Positions 19,701 to 25,381 of a stretch of 64,000 nucleotides of DNA are shown here, one piece after another; positions within the stretch are counted from its first letter, which is position 1, and each line of letters begins with the position of its first letter. The notes under the pieces were generated by a model. That model did not search any database. It was given only the letters and a program-made list of their open reading frames with translations, and was not told where the DNA came from. Origin of the DNA: an uncultured Oscillospiraceae bacterium (GTDB taxonomy: Bacteria > Bacillota > Clostridia > Oscillospirales > Acutalibacteraceae); NCBI GenBank assembly GCA_900543555.1, contig UQRL01000006.1:3115-67114 (forward strand), in the 5' to 3' direction. The position numbers were made by a program, and so were the translations under genes.

Positions 19701-21510
19701 CTGTTCCGAAGGGTTCGTCCGAAGAAGATACCAGTTCAACCTTGCCATAGGTTGTAAAACCTACAAGCTGACTGGCAATATCACTGGGAGATTGGGTTGT
19801 CAGTGCGTTGATTGTTTTTCCTGTCAGGTTAATCAAAAAAGGATTAGTATATCTATCTGTCTTGCTGTGATCTGGGTTAGTACAAGAGTAGTACAGGGTA
19901 GTTGTTTTCCCTGCCTCTATTGTAGGATTAACCACAGACTTCGCTTCCCACTTATGTCCCTCGTGGTCCTTGAATTTTTCACGCCAGCTCTCCAGTTCCT
20001 CTTCCGTCAGCTTTTGGTCCGTATCGGGGTCAAAAAGCCCCATACCAATTCCGCTTTTCCACAGGGAACCCACCGCGTCGCCTTTGTTGGGACAATTTTT
20101 CCGCAGGCAGTGCTGCACGAAGTAGTTATCATTTTCACAGGTGCGCTTAACTTCTGTAATTGGGCCATAGTCATGCCCCAGGGCCGGAATCGGGTAGTGA
20201 TACGTCATCACGATAGGTTCTCCGCTTGAGGCCGCACCGGTAAAGGTTGTCTTATAAATATCATAGCCCGGATTAATACAGTCCGCTGGTTCAGTGTTGA
20301 CATACTGCATGGGTGTGATATCGCCGGTATAGCAGGTATCGCCGTTTACAAACAACTTGTCGTTCTTTTCTAATTCTTTCGGCAAATAAAACTGTGTACC
20401 CACCAACCCAGTGTACTCAATTTCTGGATGAACGGCGTCTTGAATAGTCGTTGTTGTGCTATAAGCATTATGGTCCGCATCGCCAAACGCGGCGCCGCCC
20501 ACATGGGTTAGGGCAGATGCACCTGCACCACCATTATCTTTCCCCAGGACGGTAACGGTTTGCAGTCCCGTATAGTTATAGAAGGCATGGTCCCCAATGC
20601 TCTCTACGCTAGAAGGAATGGTAAGGCTGGTCATCATCGTGTTGGGAGCAGCATCGTTCTTCCCAAAGGCATAGTCGCCAATGGTCGCCAGTCCTTCTTG
20701 CAGGCTGATGTAGGGATCTTTATTCAAGGGGCAGTCGTAGAAGGCGTATTCGCCCACTTCCGTAATCCCGCTGGGAACCGTAATAGACTGCACTCCGGTG
20801 CTGGTAAACGCATGGTTGGGGATCTTGTTCTCTATCTTTTCCGTTTCCCCCTCAACCGTCTCCACCGCCGTCATATTGCCCAGCTTCACGCCGGTGAGCT
20901 TATCGCAGTTGTAGAAGGCATACTCGCCCATCGTCGTCACACCAGAAAGGTCAAGGGTGGTTCCGTCCCCGTTCCCCTCATCGGTAAAGACGGCGTTGTC
21001 GTCGTCATAAAACGCGCGCTGGCCAATGTAATTCAAAGTAGAGGCGTCCTGGAAGACGACCTTATTCATGTTACTGTTGCTGGCAAAGGTATAGTTACCA
21101 ATGCCCGTCACGCCTTTCGCAATGTAAATTTGCGAAGGATGTGACTGTGCCCAGGGCTGGTTGCCCTCCGCACTGTTATAGTCTGGCGTAGAATAGTTCT
21201 CTCCGTTATCACCCGGCAAAATGAGAACTATCGCGTCGGACGCACTGTTGCCTTCGTTATCTTGGTAACTACGAAGCAGTGTTATCTGAAAGACGTCACT
21301 ATTTCCGATCCGATAAGTTTTTCCTACTGTATATTGTATTTCGCCCGCAGGGACGGTAGCCTGAATTTCCTTAATTTTGTTTTGCACCCACTCATACGCC
21401 TCACCGGATTCCGGCGCCGTCGCCTGGGCACTTGCGCTCAAGGGCAGCATACCGGCCAGCAGGGTGCAGGCCAGCAGCAGGCTTACAAAGCGTTTCCACA
21501 TTTTCTTCAT
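10735..21510 (-). CDS. giant cell-surface protein: BspA-type LRR, many MBG/YDG and Ig-like repeats, three SLH domains
   Basis: The 3591-residue precursor starts with a signal peptide (MKKMWKRF, hydrophobic core, cleavage after ASA near residue 28). Residues about 125-325 are BspA-like LRR_5 repeats (GVTGIGNYTF, ITEVGEYAF, VESIGDHAFYN). A Cys/His-containing segment follows at about 410-540. Roughly 700-3350 is a long array of MBG/YDG and bacterial Ig-like modules, recognisable by recurring TYTGK, VYDG and PRPI signatures. A Gly-rich linker leads to three S-layer-homology domains (about 3378-3580), which normally bind pyruvylated secondary wall polymer. The protein is thus a wall-anchored fibre, likely an adhesin or matrix protein. 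The C-terminal and module-rich DNA is GC-rich, whereas the first 3 kb coding the N-terminus is clearly more AT-rich, suggesting mosaic origin. The ATG at 21510 has GGAAGGAAGGAAG before it. It lies 70 nt after a degenerate tyrosine recombinase gene with no clear promoter between, so the two are probably co-transcribed. Confidence 0.92.
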   Translation of the reverse strand: MKKMWKRFVSLLLACTLLAGMLPLSASAQATAPESGEAYEWVQNKIKEIQATVPAGEIQYTVGKTYRIGNSDVFQITLLRSYQDNEGNSASDAIVLILPGDNGENYSTPDYNSAEGNQPWAQSHPSQIYIAKGVTGIGNYTFASNSNMNKVVFQDASTLNYIGQRAFYDDDNAVFTDEGNGDGTTLDLSGVTTMGEYAFYNCDKLTGVKLGNMTAVETVEGETEKIENKIPNHAFTSTGVQSITVPSGITEVGEYAFYDCPLNKDPYISLQEGLATIGDYAFGKNDAAPNTMMTSLTIPSSVESIGDHAFYNYTGLQTVTVLGKDNGGAGASALTHVGGAAFGDADHNAYSTTTTIQDAVHPEIEYTGLVGTQFYLPKELEKNDKLFVNGDTCYTGDITPMQYVNTEPADCINPGYDIYKTTFTGAASSGEPIVMTYHYPIPALGHDYGPITEVKRTCENDNYFVQHCLRKNCPNKGDAVGSLWKSGIGMGLFDPDTDQKLTEEELESWREKFKDHEGHKWEAKSVVNPTIEAGKTTTLYYSCTNPDHSKTDRYTNPFLINLTGKTINALTTQSPSDIASQLVGFTTYGKVELVSSSDEPFGTEGIKYLEVKYTMTQDKNQNWPVFTKALEGTPDSASGTATLKIKVNVTKDVLDLSNVSILPNMVNVGNAATVQAKGFGDATPGKVEYFANGQWTTEQPDEEGEEYKVRVKFTYDTEMYDLPEKSDLEYPGEGYTLVQEGDSVWVEHSFVVALHQITAEARPISGLIYDGTAKNTLEVIGLEEGWHVSVTATKQGSSESAATWEYTGTENEENIISGLSLTDAGTYNVQVVFTYPDNPTYEKKIQNLEVHIDHKQVKKPVAPQNMKYEPVSKERNGFEGQASEDWKFVDEGGYTHVGINAGKYTAKATLTNENYRWENTDEAVRDITIPWEILKRELYAPSISVNLYNYQYDKWVNPLVNPNSDYSFEVDKGTNTVKLVYIGNKTDENYDSNAAVAYTAANAYHTNRGKYLVTVTLNESGNYVWYGNEPSGLEWTINPATLTLPQIEAQNATYTGKPYDAENLVSVATAADLPGDVKSAGYQYSNDTTFRSPSNNAPINAGTYFVRQNYTYNNQNYIAQIPYASFTINKATATMEFGQKEVTKTYTAEGTALQPVTVTGLVEADKDNMATVLGDVKYTYKYSTEPNTNWDTVEEVKDATTKTKFTDVGYYQITAKWGAGTVSNNYTAADAIYTLTITQADDQKITLTSAETNAGEWDEENNSYTTTYGSEKTFTVTGTAELDKPVISYAVKKDSEKGPDGNTADVLDVDSGSGEVTIKQAGEATITVTAAETANVGAASVEYTVTVKKAKPTVSLTDKKLEVPYTGQPIEGYDKATATAEVVAGADQPAGDITYTFYTNKDCTEKLDNGAEGNVPIAVGTYYMKATYPGDTNYEPAESEPVTVTVTKAQLTVDAEGYTGTYNGETYPPITVNSVTGKDSNLSYEVYYMKDDGTDVPAAENEGWSKERKVKDVADSGKYWYKVVITGEHANDYAPYIASAQVTISAKVLQLTGVLDEYTKTYDGNADITDNFNITVTTGTSDEITVSSATGTYANKNAGKDKDVTLILTLSGTDIKWGNYSYNGTELTKGEITLTQAGAGTITPKAITVTGISAENRVYDGTKVVQLTGTPETTDKVGEDNLTLALASNATGSIESADVGNDKAVTVETSVITLGGDDANNYKVSAVKDAANGDVKVNITQRPVNLEFAGIGQDGRIIEKAYTGQPVNVTVGPVASPAEGTGFIDSDQLKAGDVDYTYMPVDPTTDTDHTAVGSYTVTAALKADPTGNYDNYELKFPDAATLKITPAEMVVDAQSYTGTYTGKAHNVTDSWTAETTDSASTEIEITKVEFIKKTDDTRPEAGAEGWDEIPFINVAQSGEYWYKVTAENYAPIVGDSAVTITINPATLTLSSDLTEEKEYDGTTEAEVTGETVTGAQNGESITVSSVSAAYDNANVGTGKTITTTYEVTFGAGVTPGNYTYTGNVEGKATSTWTIKTTVEDGKITQAPVTVTISDQTSVYDGEKPTVGQEEGTKEDPKAWYVSTGEVFSQDTTKDNLGITLSIAPDSKDADTYAITGEWTNKNYDVTFAGNWTGEDANNGHAGTYTISPRPIDVQIGNAEGFYGDSPVLTGVGLTYEANDDNRGLAPDEENVPGIKLGTGANEQSPVAVVGYTIYAVNDDNQVALNTPTVIGNYKVTFTKNGTYTVNPRPITITIEDKKSDYGCDIAQLTYNGTLSNTYTGSNKNVVFVGDDEDELGITLSTTAKKGSDAGTYPISGEAKAESSVVSNYAITWKGETPYQENEEQATYTVKKATLAVEFTNEEVTVSMGGTVNNPLKFINQSNSDEELGGQPQDVTVKYSSNDQGVATVNETTGEITLVGTGNATITAEVTSGGKNFTGGAKDSYIIHVAEDGGLLVTVTPKTLTYTGEMQNLISYSTAPAGAEVTFKVEAQTEGDRCQIASDDGLPQGQDAGTYRVSWVAKLQGYRDATGSTTVTIAKASPTTGFSKETVSVPYEENGTFDSTEETTLNVADDYKGTITYMSNDTRVASVQGNSLENISLNGTGSATITAVFTETDNYTAATASFRITVGTAETTISYTAEDYSVEYDRIAHGSKITVKSPSEYTIMYSDNNGTSYDLNESPTITDAGDLTIYFQIQADGYNSASGTQKVTVEPKEITANMVTGIAESYTYTGKEITFDDAISVHDEGVLLEKDKDYTITYDDNKEVGQGSVTITGRGNYKGSVTKNFTISPVDASDLTASLNRTFGYYGDSYTNNATVTVTHGSHTVTSDGSNTVSIAVKDNTGTDVTNQSDVVSINDHQTVTFNQVGTYTIEVTVTGNHETNAPIQLTYALLPVEEGKLVLKADNETSVVETYGDTVNGTITVTDVNGTPMTENTDYTLAYTYTPFEGTAQGSKPYDPSVMSGTPAAGMYVVTATGQGGYANSVGTFTFLILQRDLAKATLAVNDTDLVFNHDEKKPDVTVTVDGNAQPTKDTDYTITYYNNVNASNAAKAVVTATGNNFTGSKTADFTIAPKPITGCVVENIPDQYYTGNEVIPPVTIKDSSYTLSYTLILGYDYTTACADKGPGEATVTITGTGNYRDQVEKTFTIKSEGAPEPSERFDLVVTPSQWTWGDDLTNLRLSVTFGTDKELTLGTEYTLEVNGQTFDGTTGKTKDDALTYIKGLKPDEYTITATGMDAYAGSTDTETVTIQKIQPTVTVKATPNSLSGGGKVTLTLKGEKLPNGTDLKTRLSVTAKNDNDVTLEDLHIQWPEDGSLTAELTLPNTSETYTFTLTFTGNEYYEAATASEQVLVAQQIISGGGGGPVEDQPANPDDTGVSDWLNTKDHLAYLAGYPGGIFGPDQNMTRAEAAQMFYNLLLEKDVEITVEFEDVPADAWYAKPVNTLASLGILSGVGNGRFDPDRSITRAEFTVIAMKFANTSGGGVNIFSDVNEDDWFYSAVVDSTQYGWINGYPDGTFRPEATISRAEVTVIVNHMLGRAADRPYVIAHEEELNTFGDVNRGHWGYFHVAEATNAHEYHTEDGTESWTGLS

Positions 21511-21580
21511 GGTTCTTCCTTCCTTCCTTTTCTGGAATCCTGCGGCGCCCCGGCCGGGCCCGCTTTTGATCTATGAAAAA

Positions 21581-22423
21581 TCAGCGTTCTTCGCTGAAGG
21601 CTTCCTCCCAGCCCACTGCCAGCTGTTCCTGTTCCAGCAGCTGGTGGAGGGCCCTCTCTACCAGCCGGGCCACGTCCCGCTGAAAATCCTCCTGAGTGGA
21701 GAAGAACAGCTTGCGCAGGCACCGGGGATTGCACTTCTCCGGGGCCACCTGAGCCTGGCGGGCTAACTGCTGGATGTTGGCCGTCACGGTGGTGCGGTTC
21801 AGGGGCTTGCCCCGCCGGGTGACGAATACCGGCCCCGCGGGCACCCCTGTGTCCTGGGCGTAGTGCAGCAGCTCCGTTTGCAGGCAGGGACAGAGCCGCA
21901 ATGTTCGTTTCGGCAGATGGACCGCCCCGCTTTTCACAGCCTCCACCGTCAGCAGGGGAAGTTCCTGCACGGCCACCCCTGTGGCGGCAAAAGCCTTGAC
22001 CAGCATGTACGCCCTTCTCTTTCCCAGGGCCCCCGCGGCGGCCAGCAGCCGCAGGTACTCTTTCCGGGATAGCTCGGGCTGTTCTTTCTCTCCGGGGGCA
22101 TGGGCCCGGGGCAGGACCTGCAGCTCCCACAGGCCCAGATAGGCCAAAAACCCGTTCACCGCCGAGGAAAACAGGTTTACTGTGCGGGGCATGTACCCCT
22201 GCGCCAGCAGATGCTCCTGCCACTGGGAAAGGGTTTCCCTGCCAACCCGCTGGCCCTCTGGCAGAAACTTGTAAAAGTGCATCAGGCTGCGGCGGTAGGT
22301 CTGTAAGGTCCCCTGAGAGCACCCCTTGGAGGAGAGGTTGTCCAAATAAGCCTGGATCTGCTCCAGCGTCACCTGGGCCATCCACTCCCCCACCGCTTCT
22401 CTTTGCTGCTTTACTGCATACAC
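21581..22423 (-). CDS. tyrosine-recombinase-like protein lacking the catalytic residues
   Basis: The 280-residue protein is clearly a paralogue of the recombinase encoded at 22779-23615. Shared landmarks are SRKEYLRLLAAAG against TREEYARLLAAAG, TVEAVKSG against TVEAARAG, and FVTRRGKPLNR against FRTRRGSPISR. It keeps an N-terminal SAM-like core-binding domain. The first catalytic Arg is Ala151 (TGVAVQE instead of TGIRVSE), the HxxR His is Arg234, and the GHxx...Tyr end is replaced by an unrelated tail, so no Tyr nucleophile can be assigned. It may act as a DNA-binding partner, directionality factor or repressor. The start is a GTG at 22423 with GGAGGTGA 10 nt upstream. The gene is followed after 70 nt by the giant surface protein gene. 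Confidence 0.8.
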   Translation of the reverse strand: MYAVKQQREAVGEWMAQVTLEQIQAYLDNLSSKGCSQGTLQTYRRSLMHFYKFLPEGQRVGRETLSQWQEHLLAQGYMPRTVNLFSSAVNGFLAYLGLWELQVLPRAHAPGEKEQPELSRKEYLRLLAAAGALGKRRAYMLVKAFAATGVAVQELPLLTVEAVKSGAVHLPKRTLRLCPCLQTELLHYAQDTGVPAGPVFVTRRGKPLNRTTVTANIQQLARQAQVAPEKCNPRCLRKLFFSTQEDFQRDVARLVERALHQLLEQEQLAVGWEEAFSEER

Positions 22424-22452
22424 CTGCGAAGGGTCACCTCCATTCTACCAAA

Positions 22453-22472
22453 GACAGTCTTCACAATTTGTC
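22453..22472 (+). repeat. 20-bp dyad site A (candidate recombination site)
   Basis: Sequence GACAGT-CTTCACAA-TTTGTC. Copy 1 of three related 20-bp elements: inverted half-sites of GACAAW type flanking an 8-bp centre that always contains TTCACA. It lies 30 bp upstream of the GTG start of the degenerate recombinase. Same orientation as site B, which begins 54 bp further on. Confidence 0.6.
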
Positions 22473-22506
22473 GTAAGCGCTCTAAATCTTTATCTTTTGT
22501 TAATAA

Positions 22507-22526
22507 GACAATTTTCACAGATTGTC
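22507..22526 (+). repeat. 20-bp dyad site B (candidate recombination site)
   Basis: Sequence GACAAT-TTTCACAG-ATTGTC, with perfect 6-bp inverted arms. The dyad extends outward (ATAA before, CTAT after). It matches site A at 16 of 20 positions and site C (reverse complement) at 17 of 20. Confidence 0.6.
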
Positions 22527-22534
22527 CTATACTT

Positions 22535-22563
22535 TTGATAGAAAAAAAGCTATCATACATAAT
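22535..22563 (+). promoter_or_regulatory. sigma-A promoter inside the bracketed segment, pointing right
   Basis: TTGATA (22535-22540), exactly 17 bp, CATAAT (22558-22563): five of six matches in each box. It lies 8 bp inside site B and points away from the degenerate recombinase and giant surface protein genes, towards the terminator at 22621-22676. A TGATAG/CTATCA dyad (22536-22555) overlaps the -35 box and spacer and could be an operator. Confidence 0.6.
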
Positions 22564-22569
22564 TTTGGT

Positions 22570-22671
22570 CTAATTCTAGCACGAAATTTAGAGGAGCGCA
22601 AGAGGATTTAAAGGATTTAAGCGCAAAAATCTAGGCCGGTCAAACGCTGTTTTTTGACCAGTCTGGATTTT
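22570..22671 (+). ncRNA. candidate small RNA between the internal promoter and the bidirectional terminator
   Basis: The promoter at 22535-22563 predicts a transcript start near 22570. A strong hairpin followed by ATTTTT ends it near 22671, giving an RNA of about 100 nt. No start codon with an SD and no open frame of useful length is seen in it. It contains a direct repeat (AGGATTTA twice, near 22603-22618). Whether the RNA is made, and any role in the neighbouring switch, is inference. Confidence 0.35.
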
Positions 22672-22676
22672 TGCGC
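22621..22676. terminator. strong bidirectional terminator-like hairpin
   Basis: A nearly continuous 24-bp stem: 11 perfect outer pairs (GCGCAAAAATC with GATTTTTGCGC), then inner pairs with two G-T wobbles and one mismatch around a loop near 22645-22652. Taken as an intrinsic terminator, the inner stem is followed by ATTTTTGCGC on both strands, so it can stop transcription from either side. Confidence 0.65.
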
Positions 22677-22758
22677 TCTATTATTTTGCGTTTTGTATAT
22701 TCGTTAACTTTTTATACCATTTTAAATAGAATTAGAAACTTTTTTCGGAACGATAACA

Positions 22759-22778
22759 GACAATATGTGAATTTTGTC
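22759..22778 (-). repeat. 20-bp dyad site C, inverted relative to A and B
   Basis: Read on the minus strand it is GACAAA-ATTCACAT-ATTGTC. The TTCACA core is kept and is in opposite orientation to sites A and B. It begins immediately after the TAG stop codon of the intact recombinase gene, so exchange at this site would not disrupt that gene. Confidence 0.6.
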
Positions 22779-23615
22779 CTAAATGATGAGATGAAGGCGT
22801 TCCAACTGGCGGGCATGCTCCGCGCCGCTGGAAATCAAATAGATCCGCGTGGTTTCCAACGAGCTGTGGCCCAGCACGTCGGCCAGCTTGGCCACATCCC
22901 GGCAGGCGCTGTAAAACACCCGGGCAAAGAGGTGCCGCAGGTTGTGGGGGAACACCTTGCTGGCGGCTACGCCGGCCTTGGCGCACAGGGCCTTCATCTC
23001 CGCCCAAATCTGCTTGCGAGAGATGGGGCTGCCCCTTCGGGTGCGGAAGATCTCCCCAGAGGCCGTTTTCTGCTTTTTGGCGTATTGCAGCAGCTTTTTC
23101 CGCAGCCTTTGGGGAATGAGGATGGTGCGGATTTTCCCCTTTAGGGAGACCTCCGCCCGTCCGGCCCGGGCCGCCTCTACCGTGAGATACTGCACCTCGC
23201 TGACCCGGATGCCCGTGGAGCAGATGGCCTCCATCAGCAGGCCCAGGCGCTCCTGCCTCAGCCTTCCTGCGGCGGCCAGCAGCCGGGCATACTCCTCCCG
23301 GGTCAGCTCCCGGCTGTCATCCCGGAACATCTGCCGCTGCACCCGCAGCGCCTTCACCCGGCAGTCCTCACAGCCCAAAAATTTGAACAGCTGGTTCAGC
23401 GGCACCAGCATGGCGTTCACAGTGCCCGGGCGGTAGCCTTTTTGAACCAGGCGGCTTTTCCATGCGCTGGCCGCCTCCTTTGTCACGGGCTTCCCATCCA
23501 GCCAGGCGCAGAACGCCCTTACATGGCGCAGGTAGTTTTCCACCGTTCCGGCGCTGCGCTCCTCCCTGCGAAGCTGTTCCGCAAAGGCGCGGATGGTCTC
23601 TGGGGTAATGGTCAT
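22779..23615 (-). CDS. tyrosine recombinase (phage-integrase family) with complete active site
   Basis: A 278-residue protein with an N-terminal core-binding domain (about 1-95) and a C-terminal catalytic domain holding all expected residues: Arg137 (TGIRVSE), Lys161 (LKGK), His224 and Arg227 (HNLR), His250 (GHSS) and the nucleophile Tyr259 (TTRIYL). It should cut and rejoin DNA at paired half-sites. The ATG at 23615 has AGGAGG 8 nt upstream. No phage or conjugation genes surround it. Instead it neighbours a catalytically dead paralogue, three 20-bp dyad sites and a giant surface protein gene. This is the layout expected of an inversion or phase-variation recombinase rather than of a prophage integrase. 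Confidence 0.9.
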   Translation of the reverse strand: MTITPETIRAFAEQLRREERSAGTVENYLRHVRAFCAWLDGKPVTKEAASAWKSRLVQKGYRPGTVNAMLVPLNQLFKFLGCEDCRVKALRVQRQMFRDDSRELTREEYARLLAAAGRLRQERLGLLMEAICSTGIRVSEVQYLTVEAARAGRAEVSLKGKIRTILIPQRLRKKLLQYAKKQKTASGEIFRTRRGSPISRKQIWAEMKALCAKAGVAASKVFPHNLRHLFARVFYSACRDVAKLADVLGHSSLETTRIYLISSGAEHARQLERLHLII

Positions 23616-23700
23616 TTAAAAAACCTCCTAACAACAGACTTACCCCTATTGTACCGTACTGGGGGAACCCTATACAGAGGAAGGCGGTTTGCACCCATAG

Positions 23701-23736
23701 AAAAATCCCCGGCTGCATTTATAACAGCCGGGGATT
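23701..23736 (-). terminator. terminator of the first MATE gene
   Basis: AATCCCCGGCTG (23704-23715) pairs with CAGCCGGGGATT (23725-23736). On the minus strand the stem is followed by TTTTT. It lies about 28 nt after the MATE stop codon and upstream of the recombinase gene. Confidence 0.9.
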
Positions 23737-23763
23737 CCTTTGTGCTGAGCTTCTCTATTTTAA

Positions 23764-25152
23764 TTAGTATACCGCGCTTTCGCCTGGCTTTTGATAGCGC
23801 TTCTCCCATTTGCGGAACAGCCGCGCCAGCACAACCACCGACGCTACCGCCAAAACCACCTCGGCGGCAAACTGGGCATAGGCCAAGCCGTACAAGGGGA
23901 ACAAGGCATTCAAAAGGAACAGGGCGGGGATTTCCAGCACCACCTTGCGCAAAATGGCGAACAGAAACGCGTACTGCCCCAGGCCGGTGGCCTGGAACAC
24001 CCCCACCGCCAAAAAGTCGATGGCCAGAAAGGGCATGCCCAGGCAAAAACCCCGCAGGAACCGGGCGCCCAAATCCACAATCTGCCCATCCTGCATGAAC
24101 AGGCTGACCCACAGGCCGGCCCCGGCAAAATAGGCAACCTCCATCAGGACAAGGAACACCAGGGCAATCCGCGCGGCAAAGAGGAAGGTCTTTTTCATCC
24201 GCCGGATATTGCCGCTGGCGTAATTATAGCTGATCAGGGGCATAATCCCCTGAGAGAGGCCCAGGGCGATCTGCACGGTGACGGAGTTGATCTTCTGGGC
24301 AATGCCCATGGCCGCCACGGCGTTGGACCCAAAGCCAGAGGTAAAGTTGTTCAGCACGCTCATGCCCGTCACGTTCAAAAGGTTCTGCACCGAGGCGGGA
24401 ACCCCCACGGCAAAGACTCCCAGGACAATGTGTTTGTCCGGCTTGAACATGGAGGGTTTGACACACACATAGGTCCTGCCCCGCTTGACGTAGAGCAGCA
24501 CAAAAAAGTACAGGCACGCCACGCAGTTGGAAAGGAAGGTGGCCAGCCCCGCCCCCTCCGCTCCCATGTTCAACCCCCAGGGCAGGATAAAGACCGGGTC
24601 CAGCAGGATGTTCAAAAAGCAGCCGCTCATGGTTCCAATGCTGGCGTGCATCGAAGCGCCTTCCGCCCGCACCAGGTAAGCCATCACCACATTTAAAATG
24701 GCGGGCACCGCGCCAAAGGTCACCGTCCAGCGGGCATAGCCCACCGTGGCCCCCATGGTCTCCTCGGTGGCGCCCAGCAGGCGCAGAAGGGGGTTTTGCA
24801 GCAGCGTGTAAACAATGGAAAACAGCAGCCCGGCAAAGACCGCGCAGTAAAACCCAAAGGCAGAGCTGCGGTACACCGTCTCATAGTCCTTTTTTCCCAG
24901 GGAACGGCTCATCATGCTGGAGCTGCCCACGCCGAACAGGTTATTCACCGCATTGAAGGCCAGCAGCAGCGGAGCCGCCAGGGTGACGGCTGCGTTCTGC
25001 ACCGCGTTGTTGAGCATGCCCACAAAATAGGTGTCCGCCAGGTTGTAAAGCACCATGACCAGAGAACTGAGCACTGTGGGCACTGCCAGCTTCATCACCG
25101 CCTTGGGAATGGGGGTGCGTTCAAACAGCTCTGTTTTCTGGGCGTCTTCCAT
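23764..25152 (-). CDS. MATE-family multidrug/cation antiporter
   Basis: A 462-residue protein with about twelve predicted transmembrane helices in two related halves, in the MepA/NorM-type MATE family (PKAVMKLAVPTVLSSLVMVLYNLADTYFVG split over the first helix). MATE proteins export cationic drugs or metabolites using Na+ or H+ gradients. The start is the ATG at 25152, because an AGGAGGT lies 6 nt before it; the ATG at 25158 directly abuts that SD. The promoter (25233-25261) and a long perfect hairpin in the leader (25180-25210) suggest regulated expression. The substrate is unknown. Confidence 0.9.
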   Translation of the reverse strand: MEDAQKTELFERTPIPKAVMKLAVPTVLSSLVMVLYNLADTYFVGMLNNAVQNAAVTLAAPLLLAFNAVNNLFGVGSSSMMSRSLGKKDYETVYRSSAFGFYCAVFAGLLFSIVYTLLQNPLLRLLGATEETMGATVGYARWTVTFGAVPAILNVVMAYLVRAEGASMHASIGTMSGCFLNILLDPVFILPWGLNMGAEGAGLATFLSNCVACLYFFVLLYVKRGRTYVCVKPSMFKPDKHIVLGVFAVGVPASVQNLLNVTGMSVLNNFTSGFGSNAVAAMGIAQKINSVTVQIALGLSQGIMPLISYNYASGNIRRMKKTFLFAARIALVFLVLMEVAYFAGAGLWVSLFMQDGQIVDLGARFLRGFCLGMPFLAIDFLAVGVFQATGLGQYAFLFAILRKVVLEIPALFLLNALFPLYGLAYAQFAAEVVLAVASVVVLARLFRKWEKRYQKPGESAVY

Positions 25153-25179
25153 TGCCATACCTCCTGCCGGGAAAGCCGC

Positions 25180-25210
25180 AAAGGAAAAAGGGCACCGCCC
25201 TTTTTCCTTT
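25180..25210 (-). promoter_or_regulatory. leader hairpin of the first MATE gene, attenuator-like
   Basis: A perfect 14-bp stem (25180-25193 with 25197-25210) containing GGGC/GCCC followed by TTTTTCC on the minus strand. It lies between the promoter and the SD, about 15 nt after the predicted transcript start. It could be an intrinsic terminator used for attenuation. Confidence 0.45.
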
Positions 25211-25232
25211 GCCCCATGCTTAATTTATATAT

Positions 25233-25261
25233 AGTATAGCACAGGCGCCGGGCATTGACAA
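25233..25261 (-). promoter_or_regulatory. promoter of the first MATE gene
   Basis: TTGTCA, 17-bp spacer and TATACT on the minus strand, about 80 bp upstream of the start codon. Confidence 0.6.
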
Positions 25262-25352
25262 GGCCCGGCAGGGAGCGCCCCCTGCCGGGCGCCTTTCCCT
25301 TTTCCCCAATTTCCCTCCCTTTTCCCACCGGATATTTTCCTATGAAAATCTC

Positions 25353-25381
25353 TTGACAAAGAGGGCGGATTGCCTTAGAAT
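25353..25381 (+). promoter_or_regulatory. sigma-A promoter of the first ABC exporter operon
   Basis: Consensus TTGACA (25353-25358), 17-bp spacer, TAGAAT (25376-25381). The transcript leader is about 190 nt. It is AT-rich at first, then GC-rich with a small CCGG-containing stem near 25479-25496. Confidence 0.8.

Noticed and set aside
21581..23615. The recombinase pair as integrase of a prophage or integrative element
   Set aside because: No phage structural, replication or conjugation genes, no tRNA and no long att-type direct repeats are nearby; short oriented core-like sites and the surface gene fit a local inversion system better.
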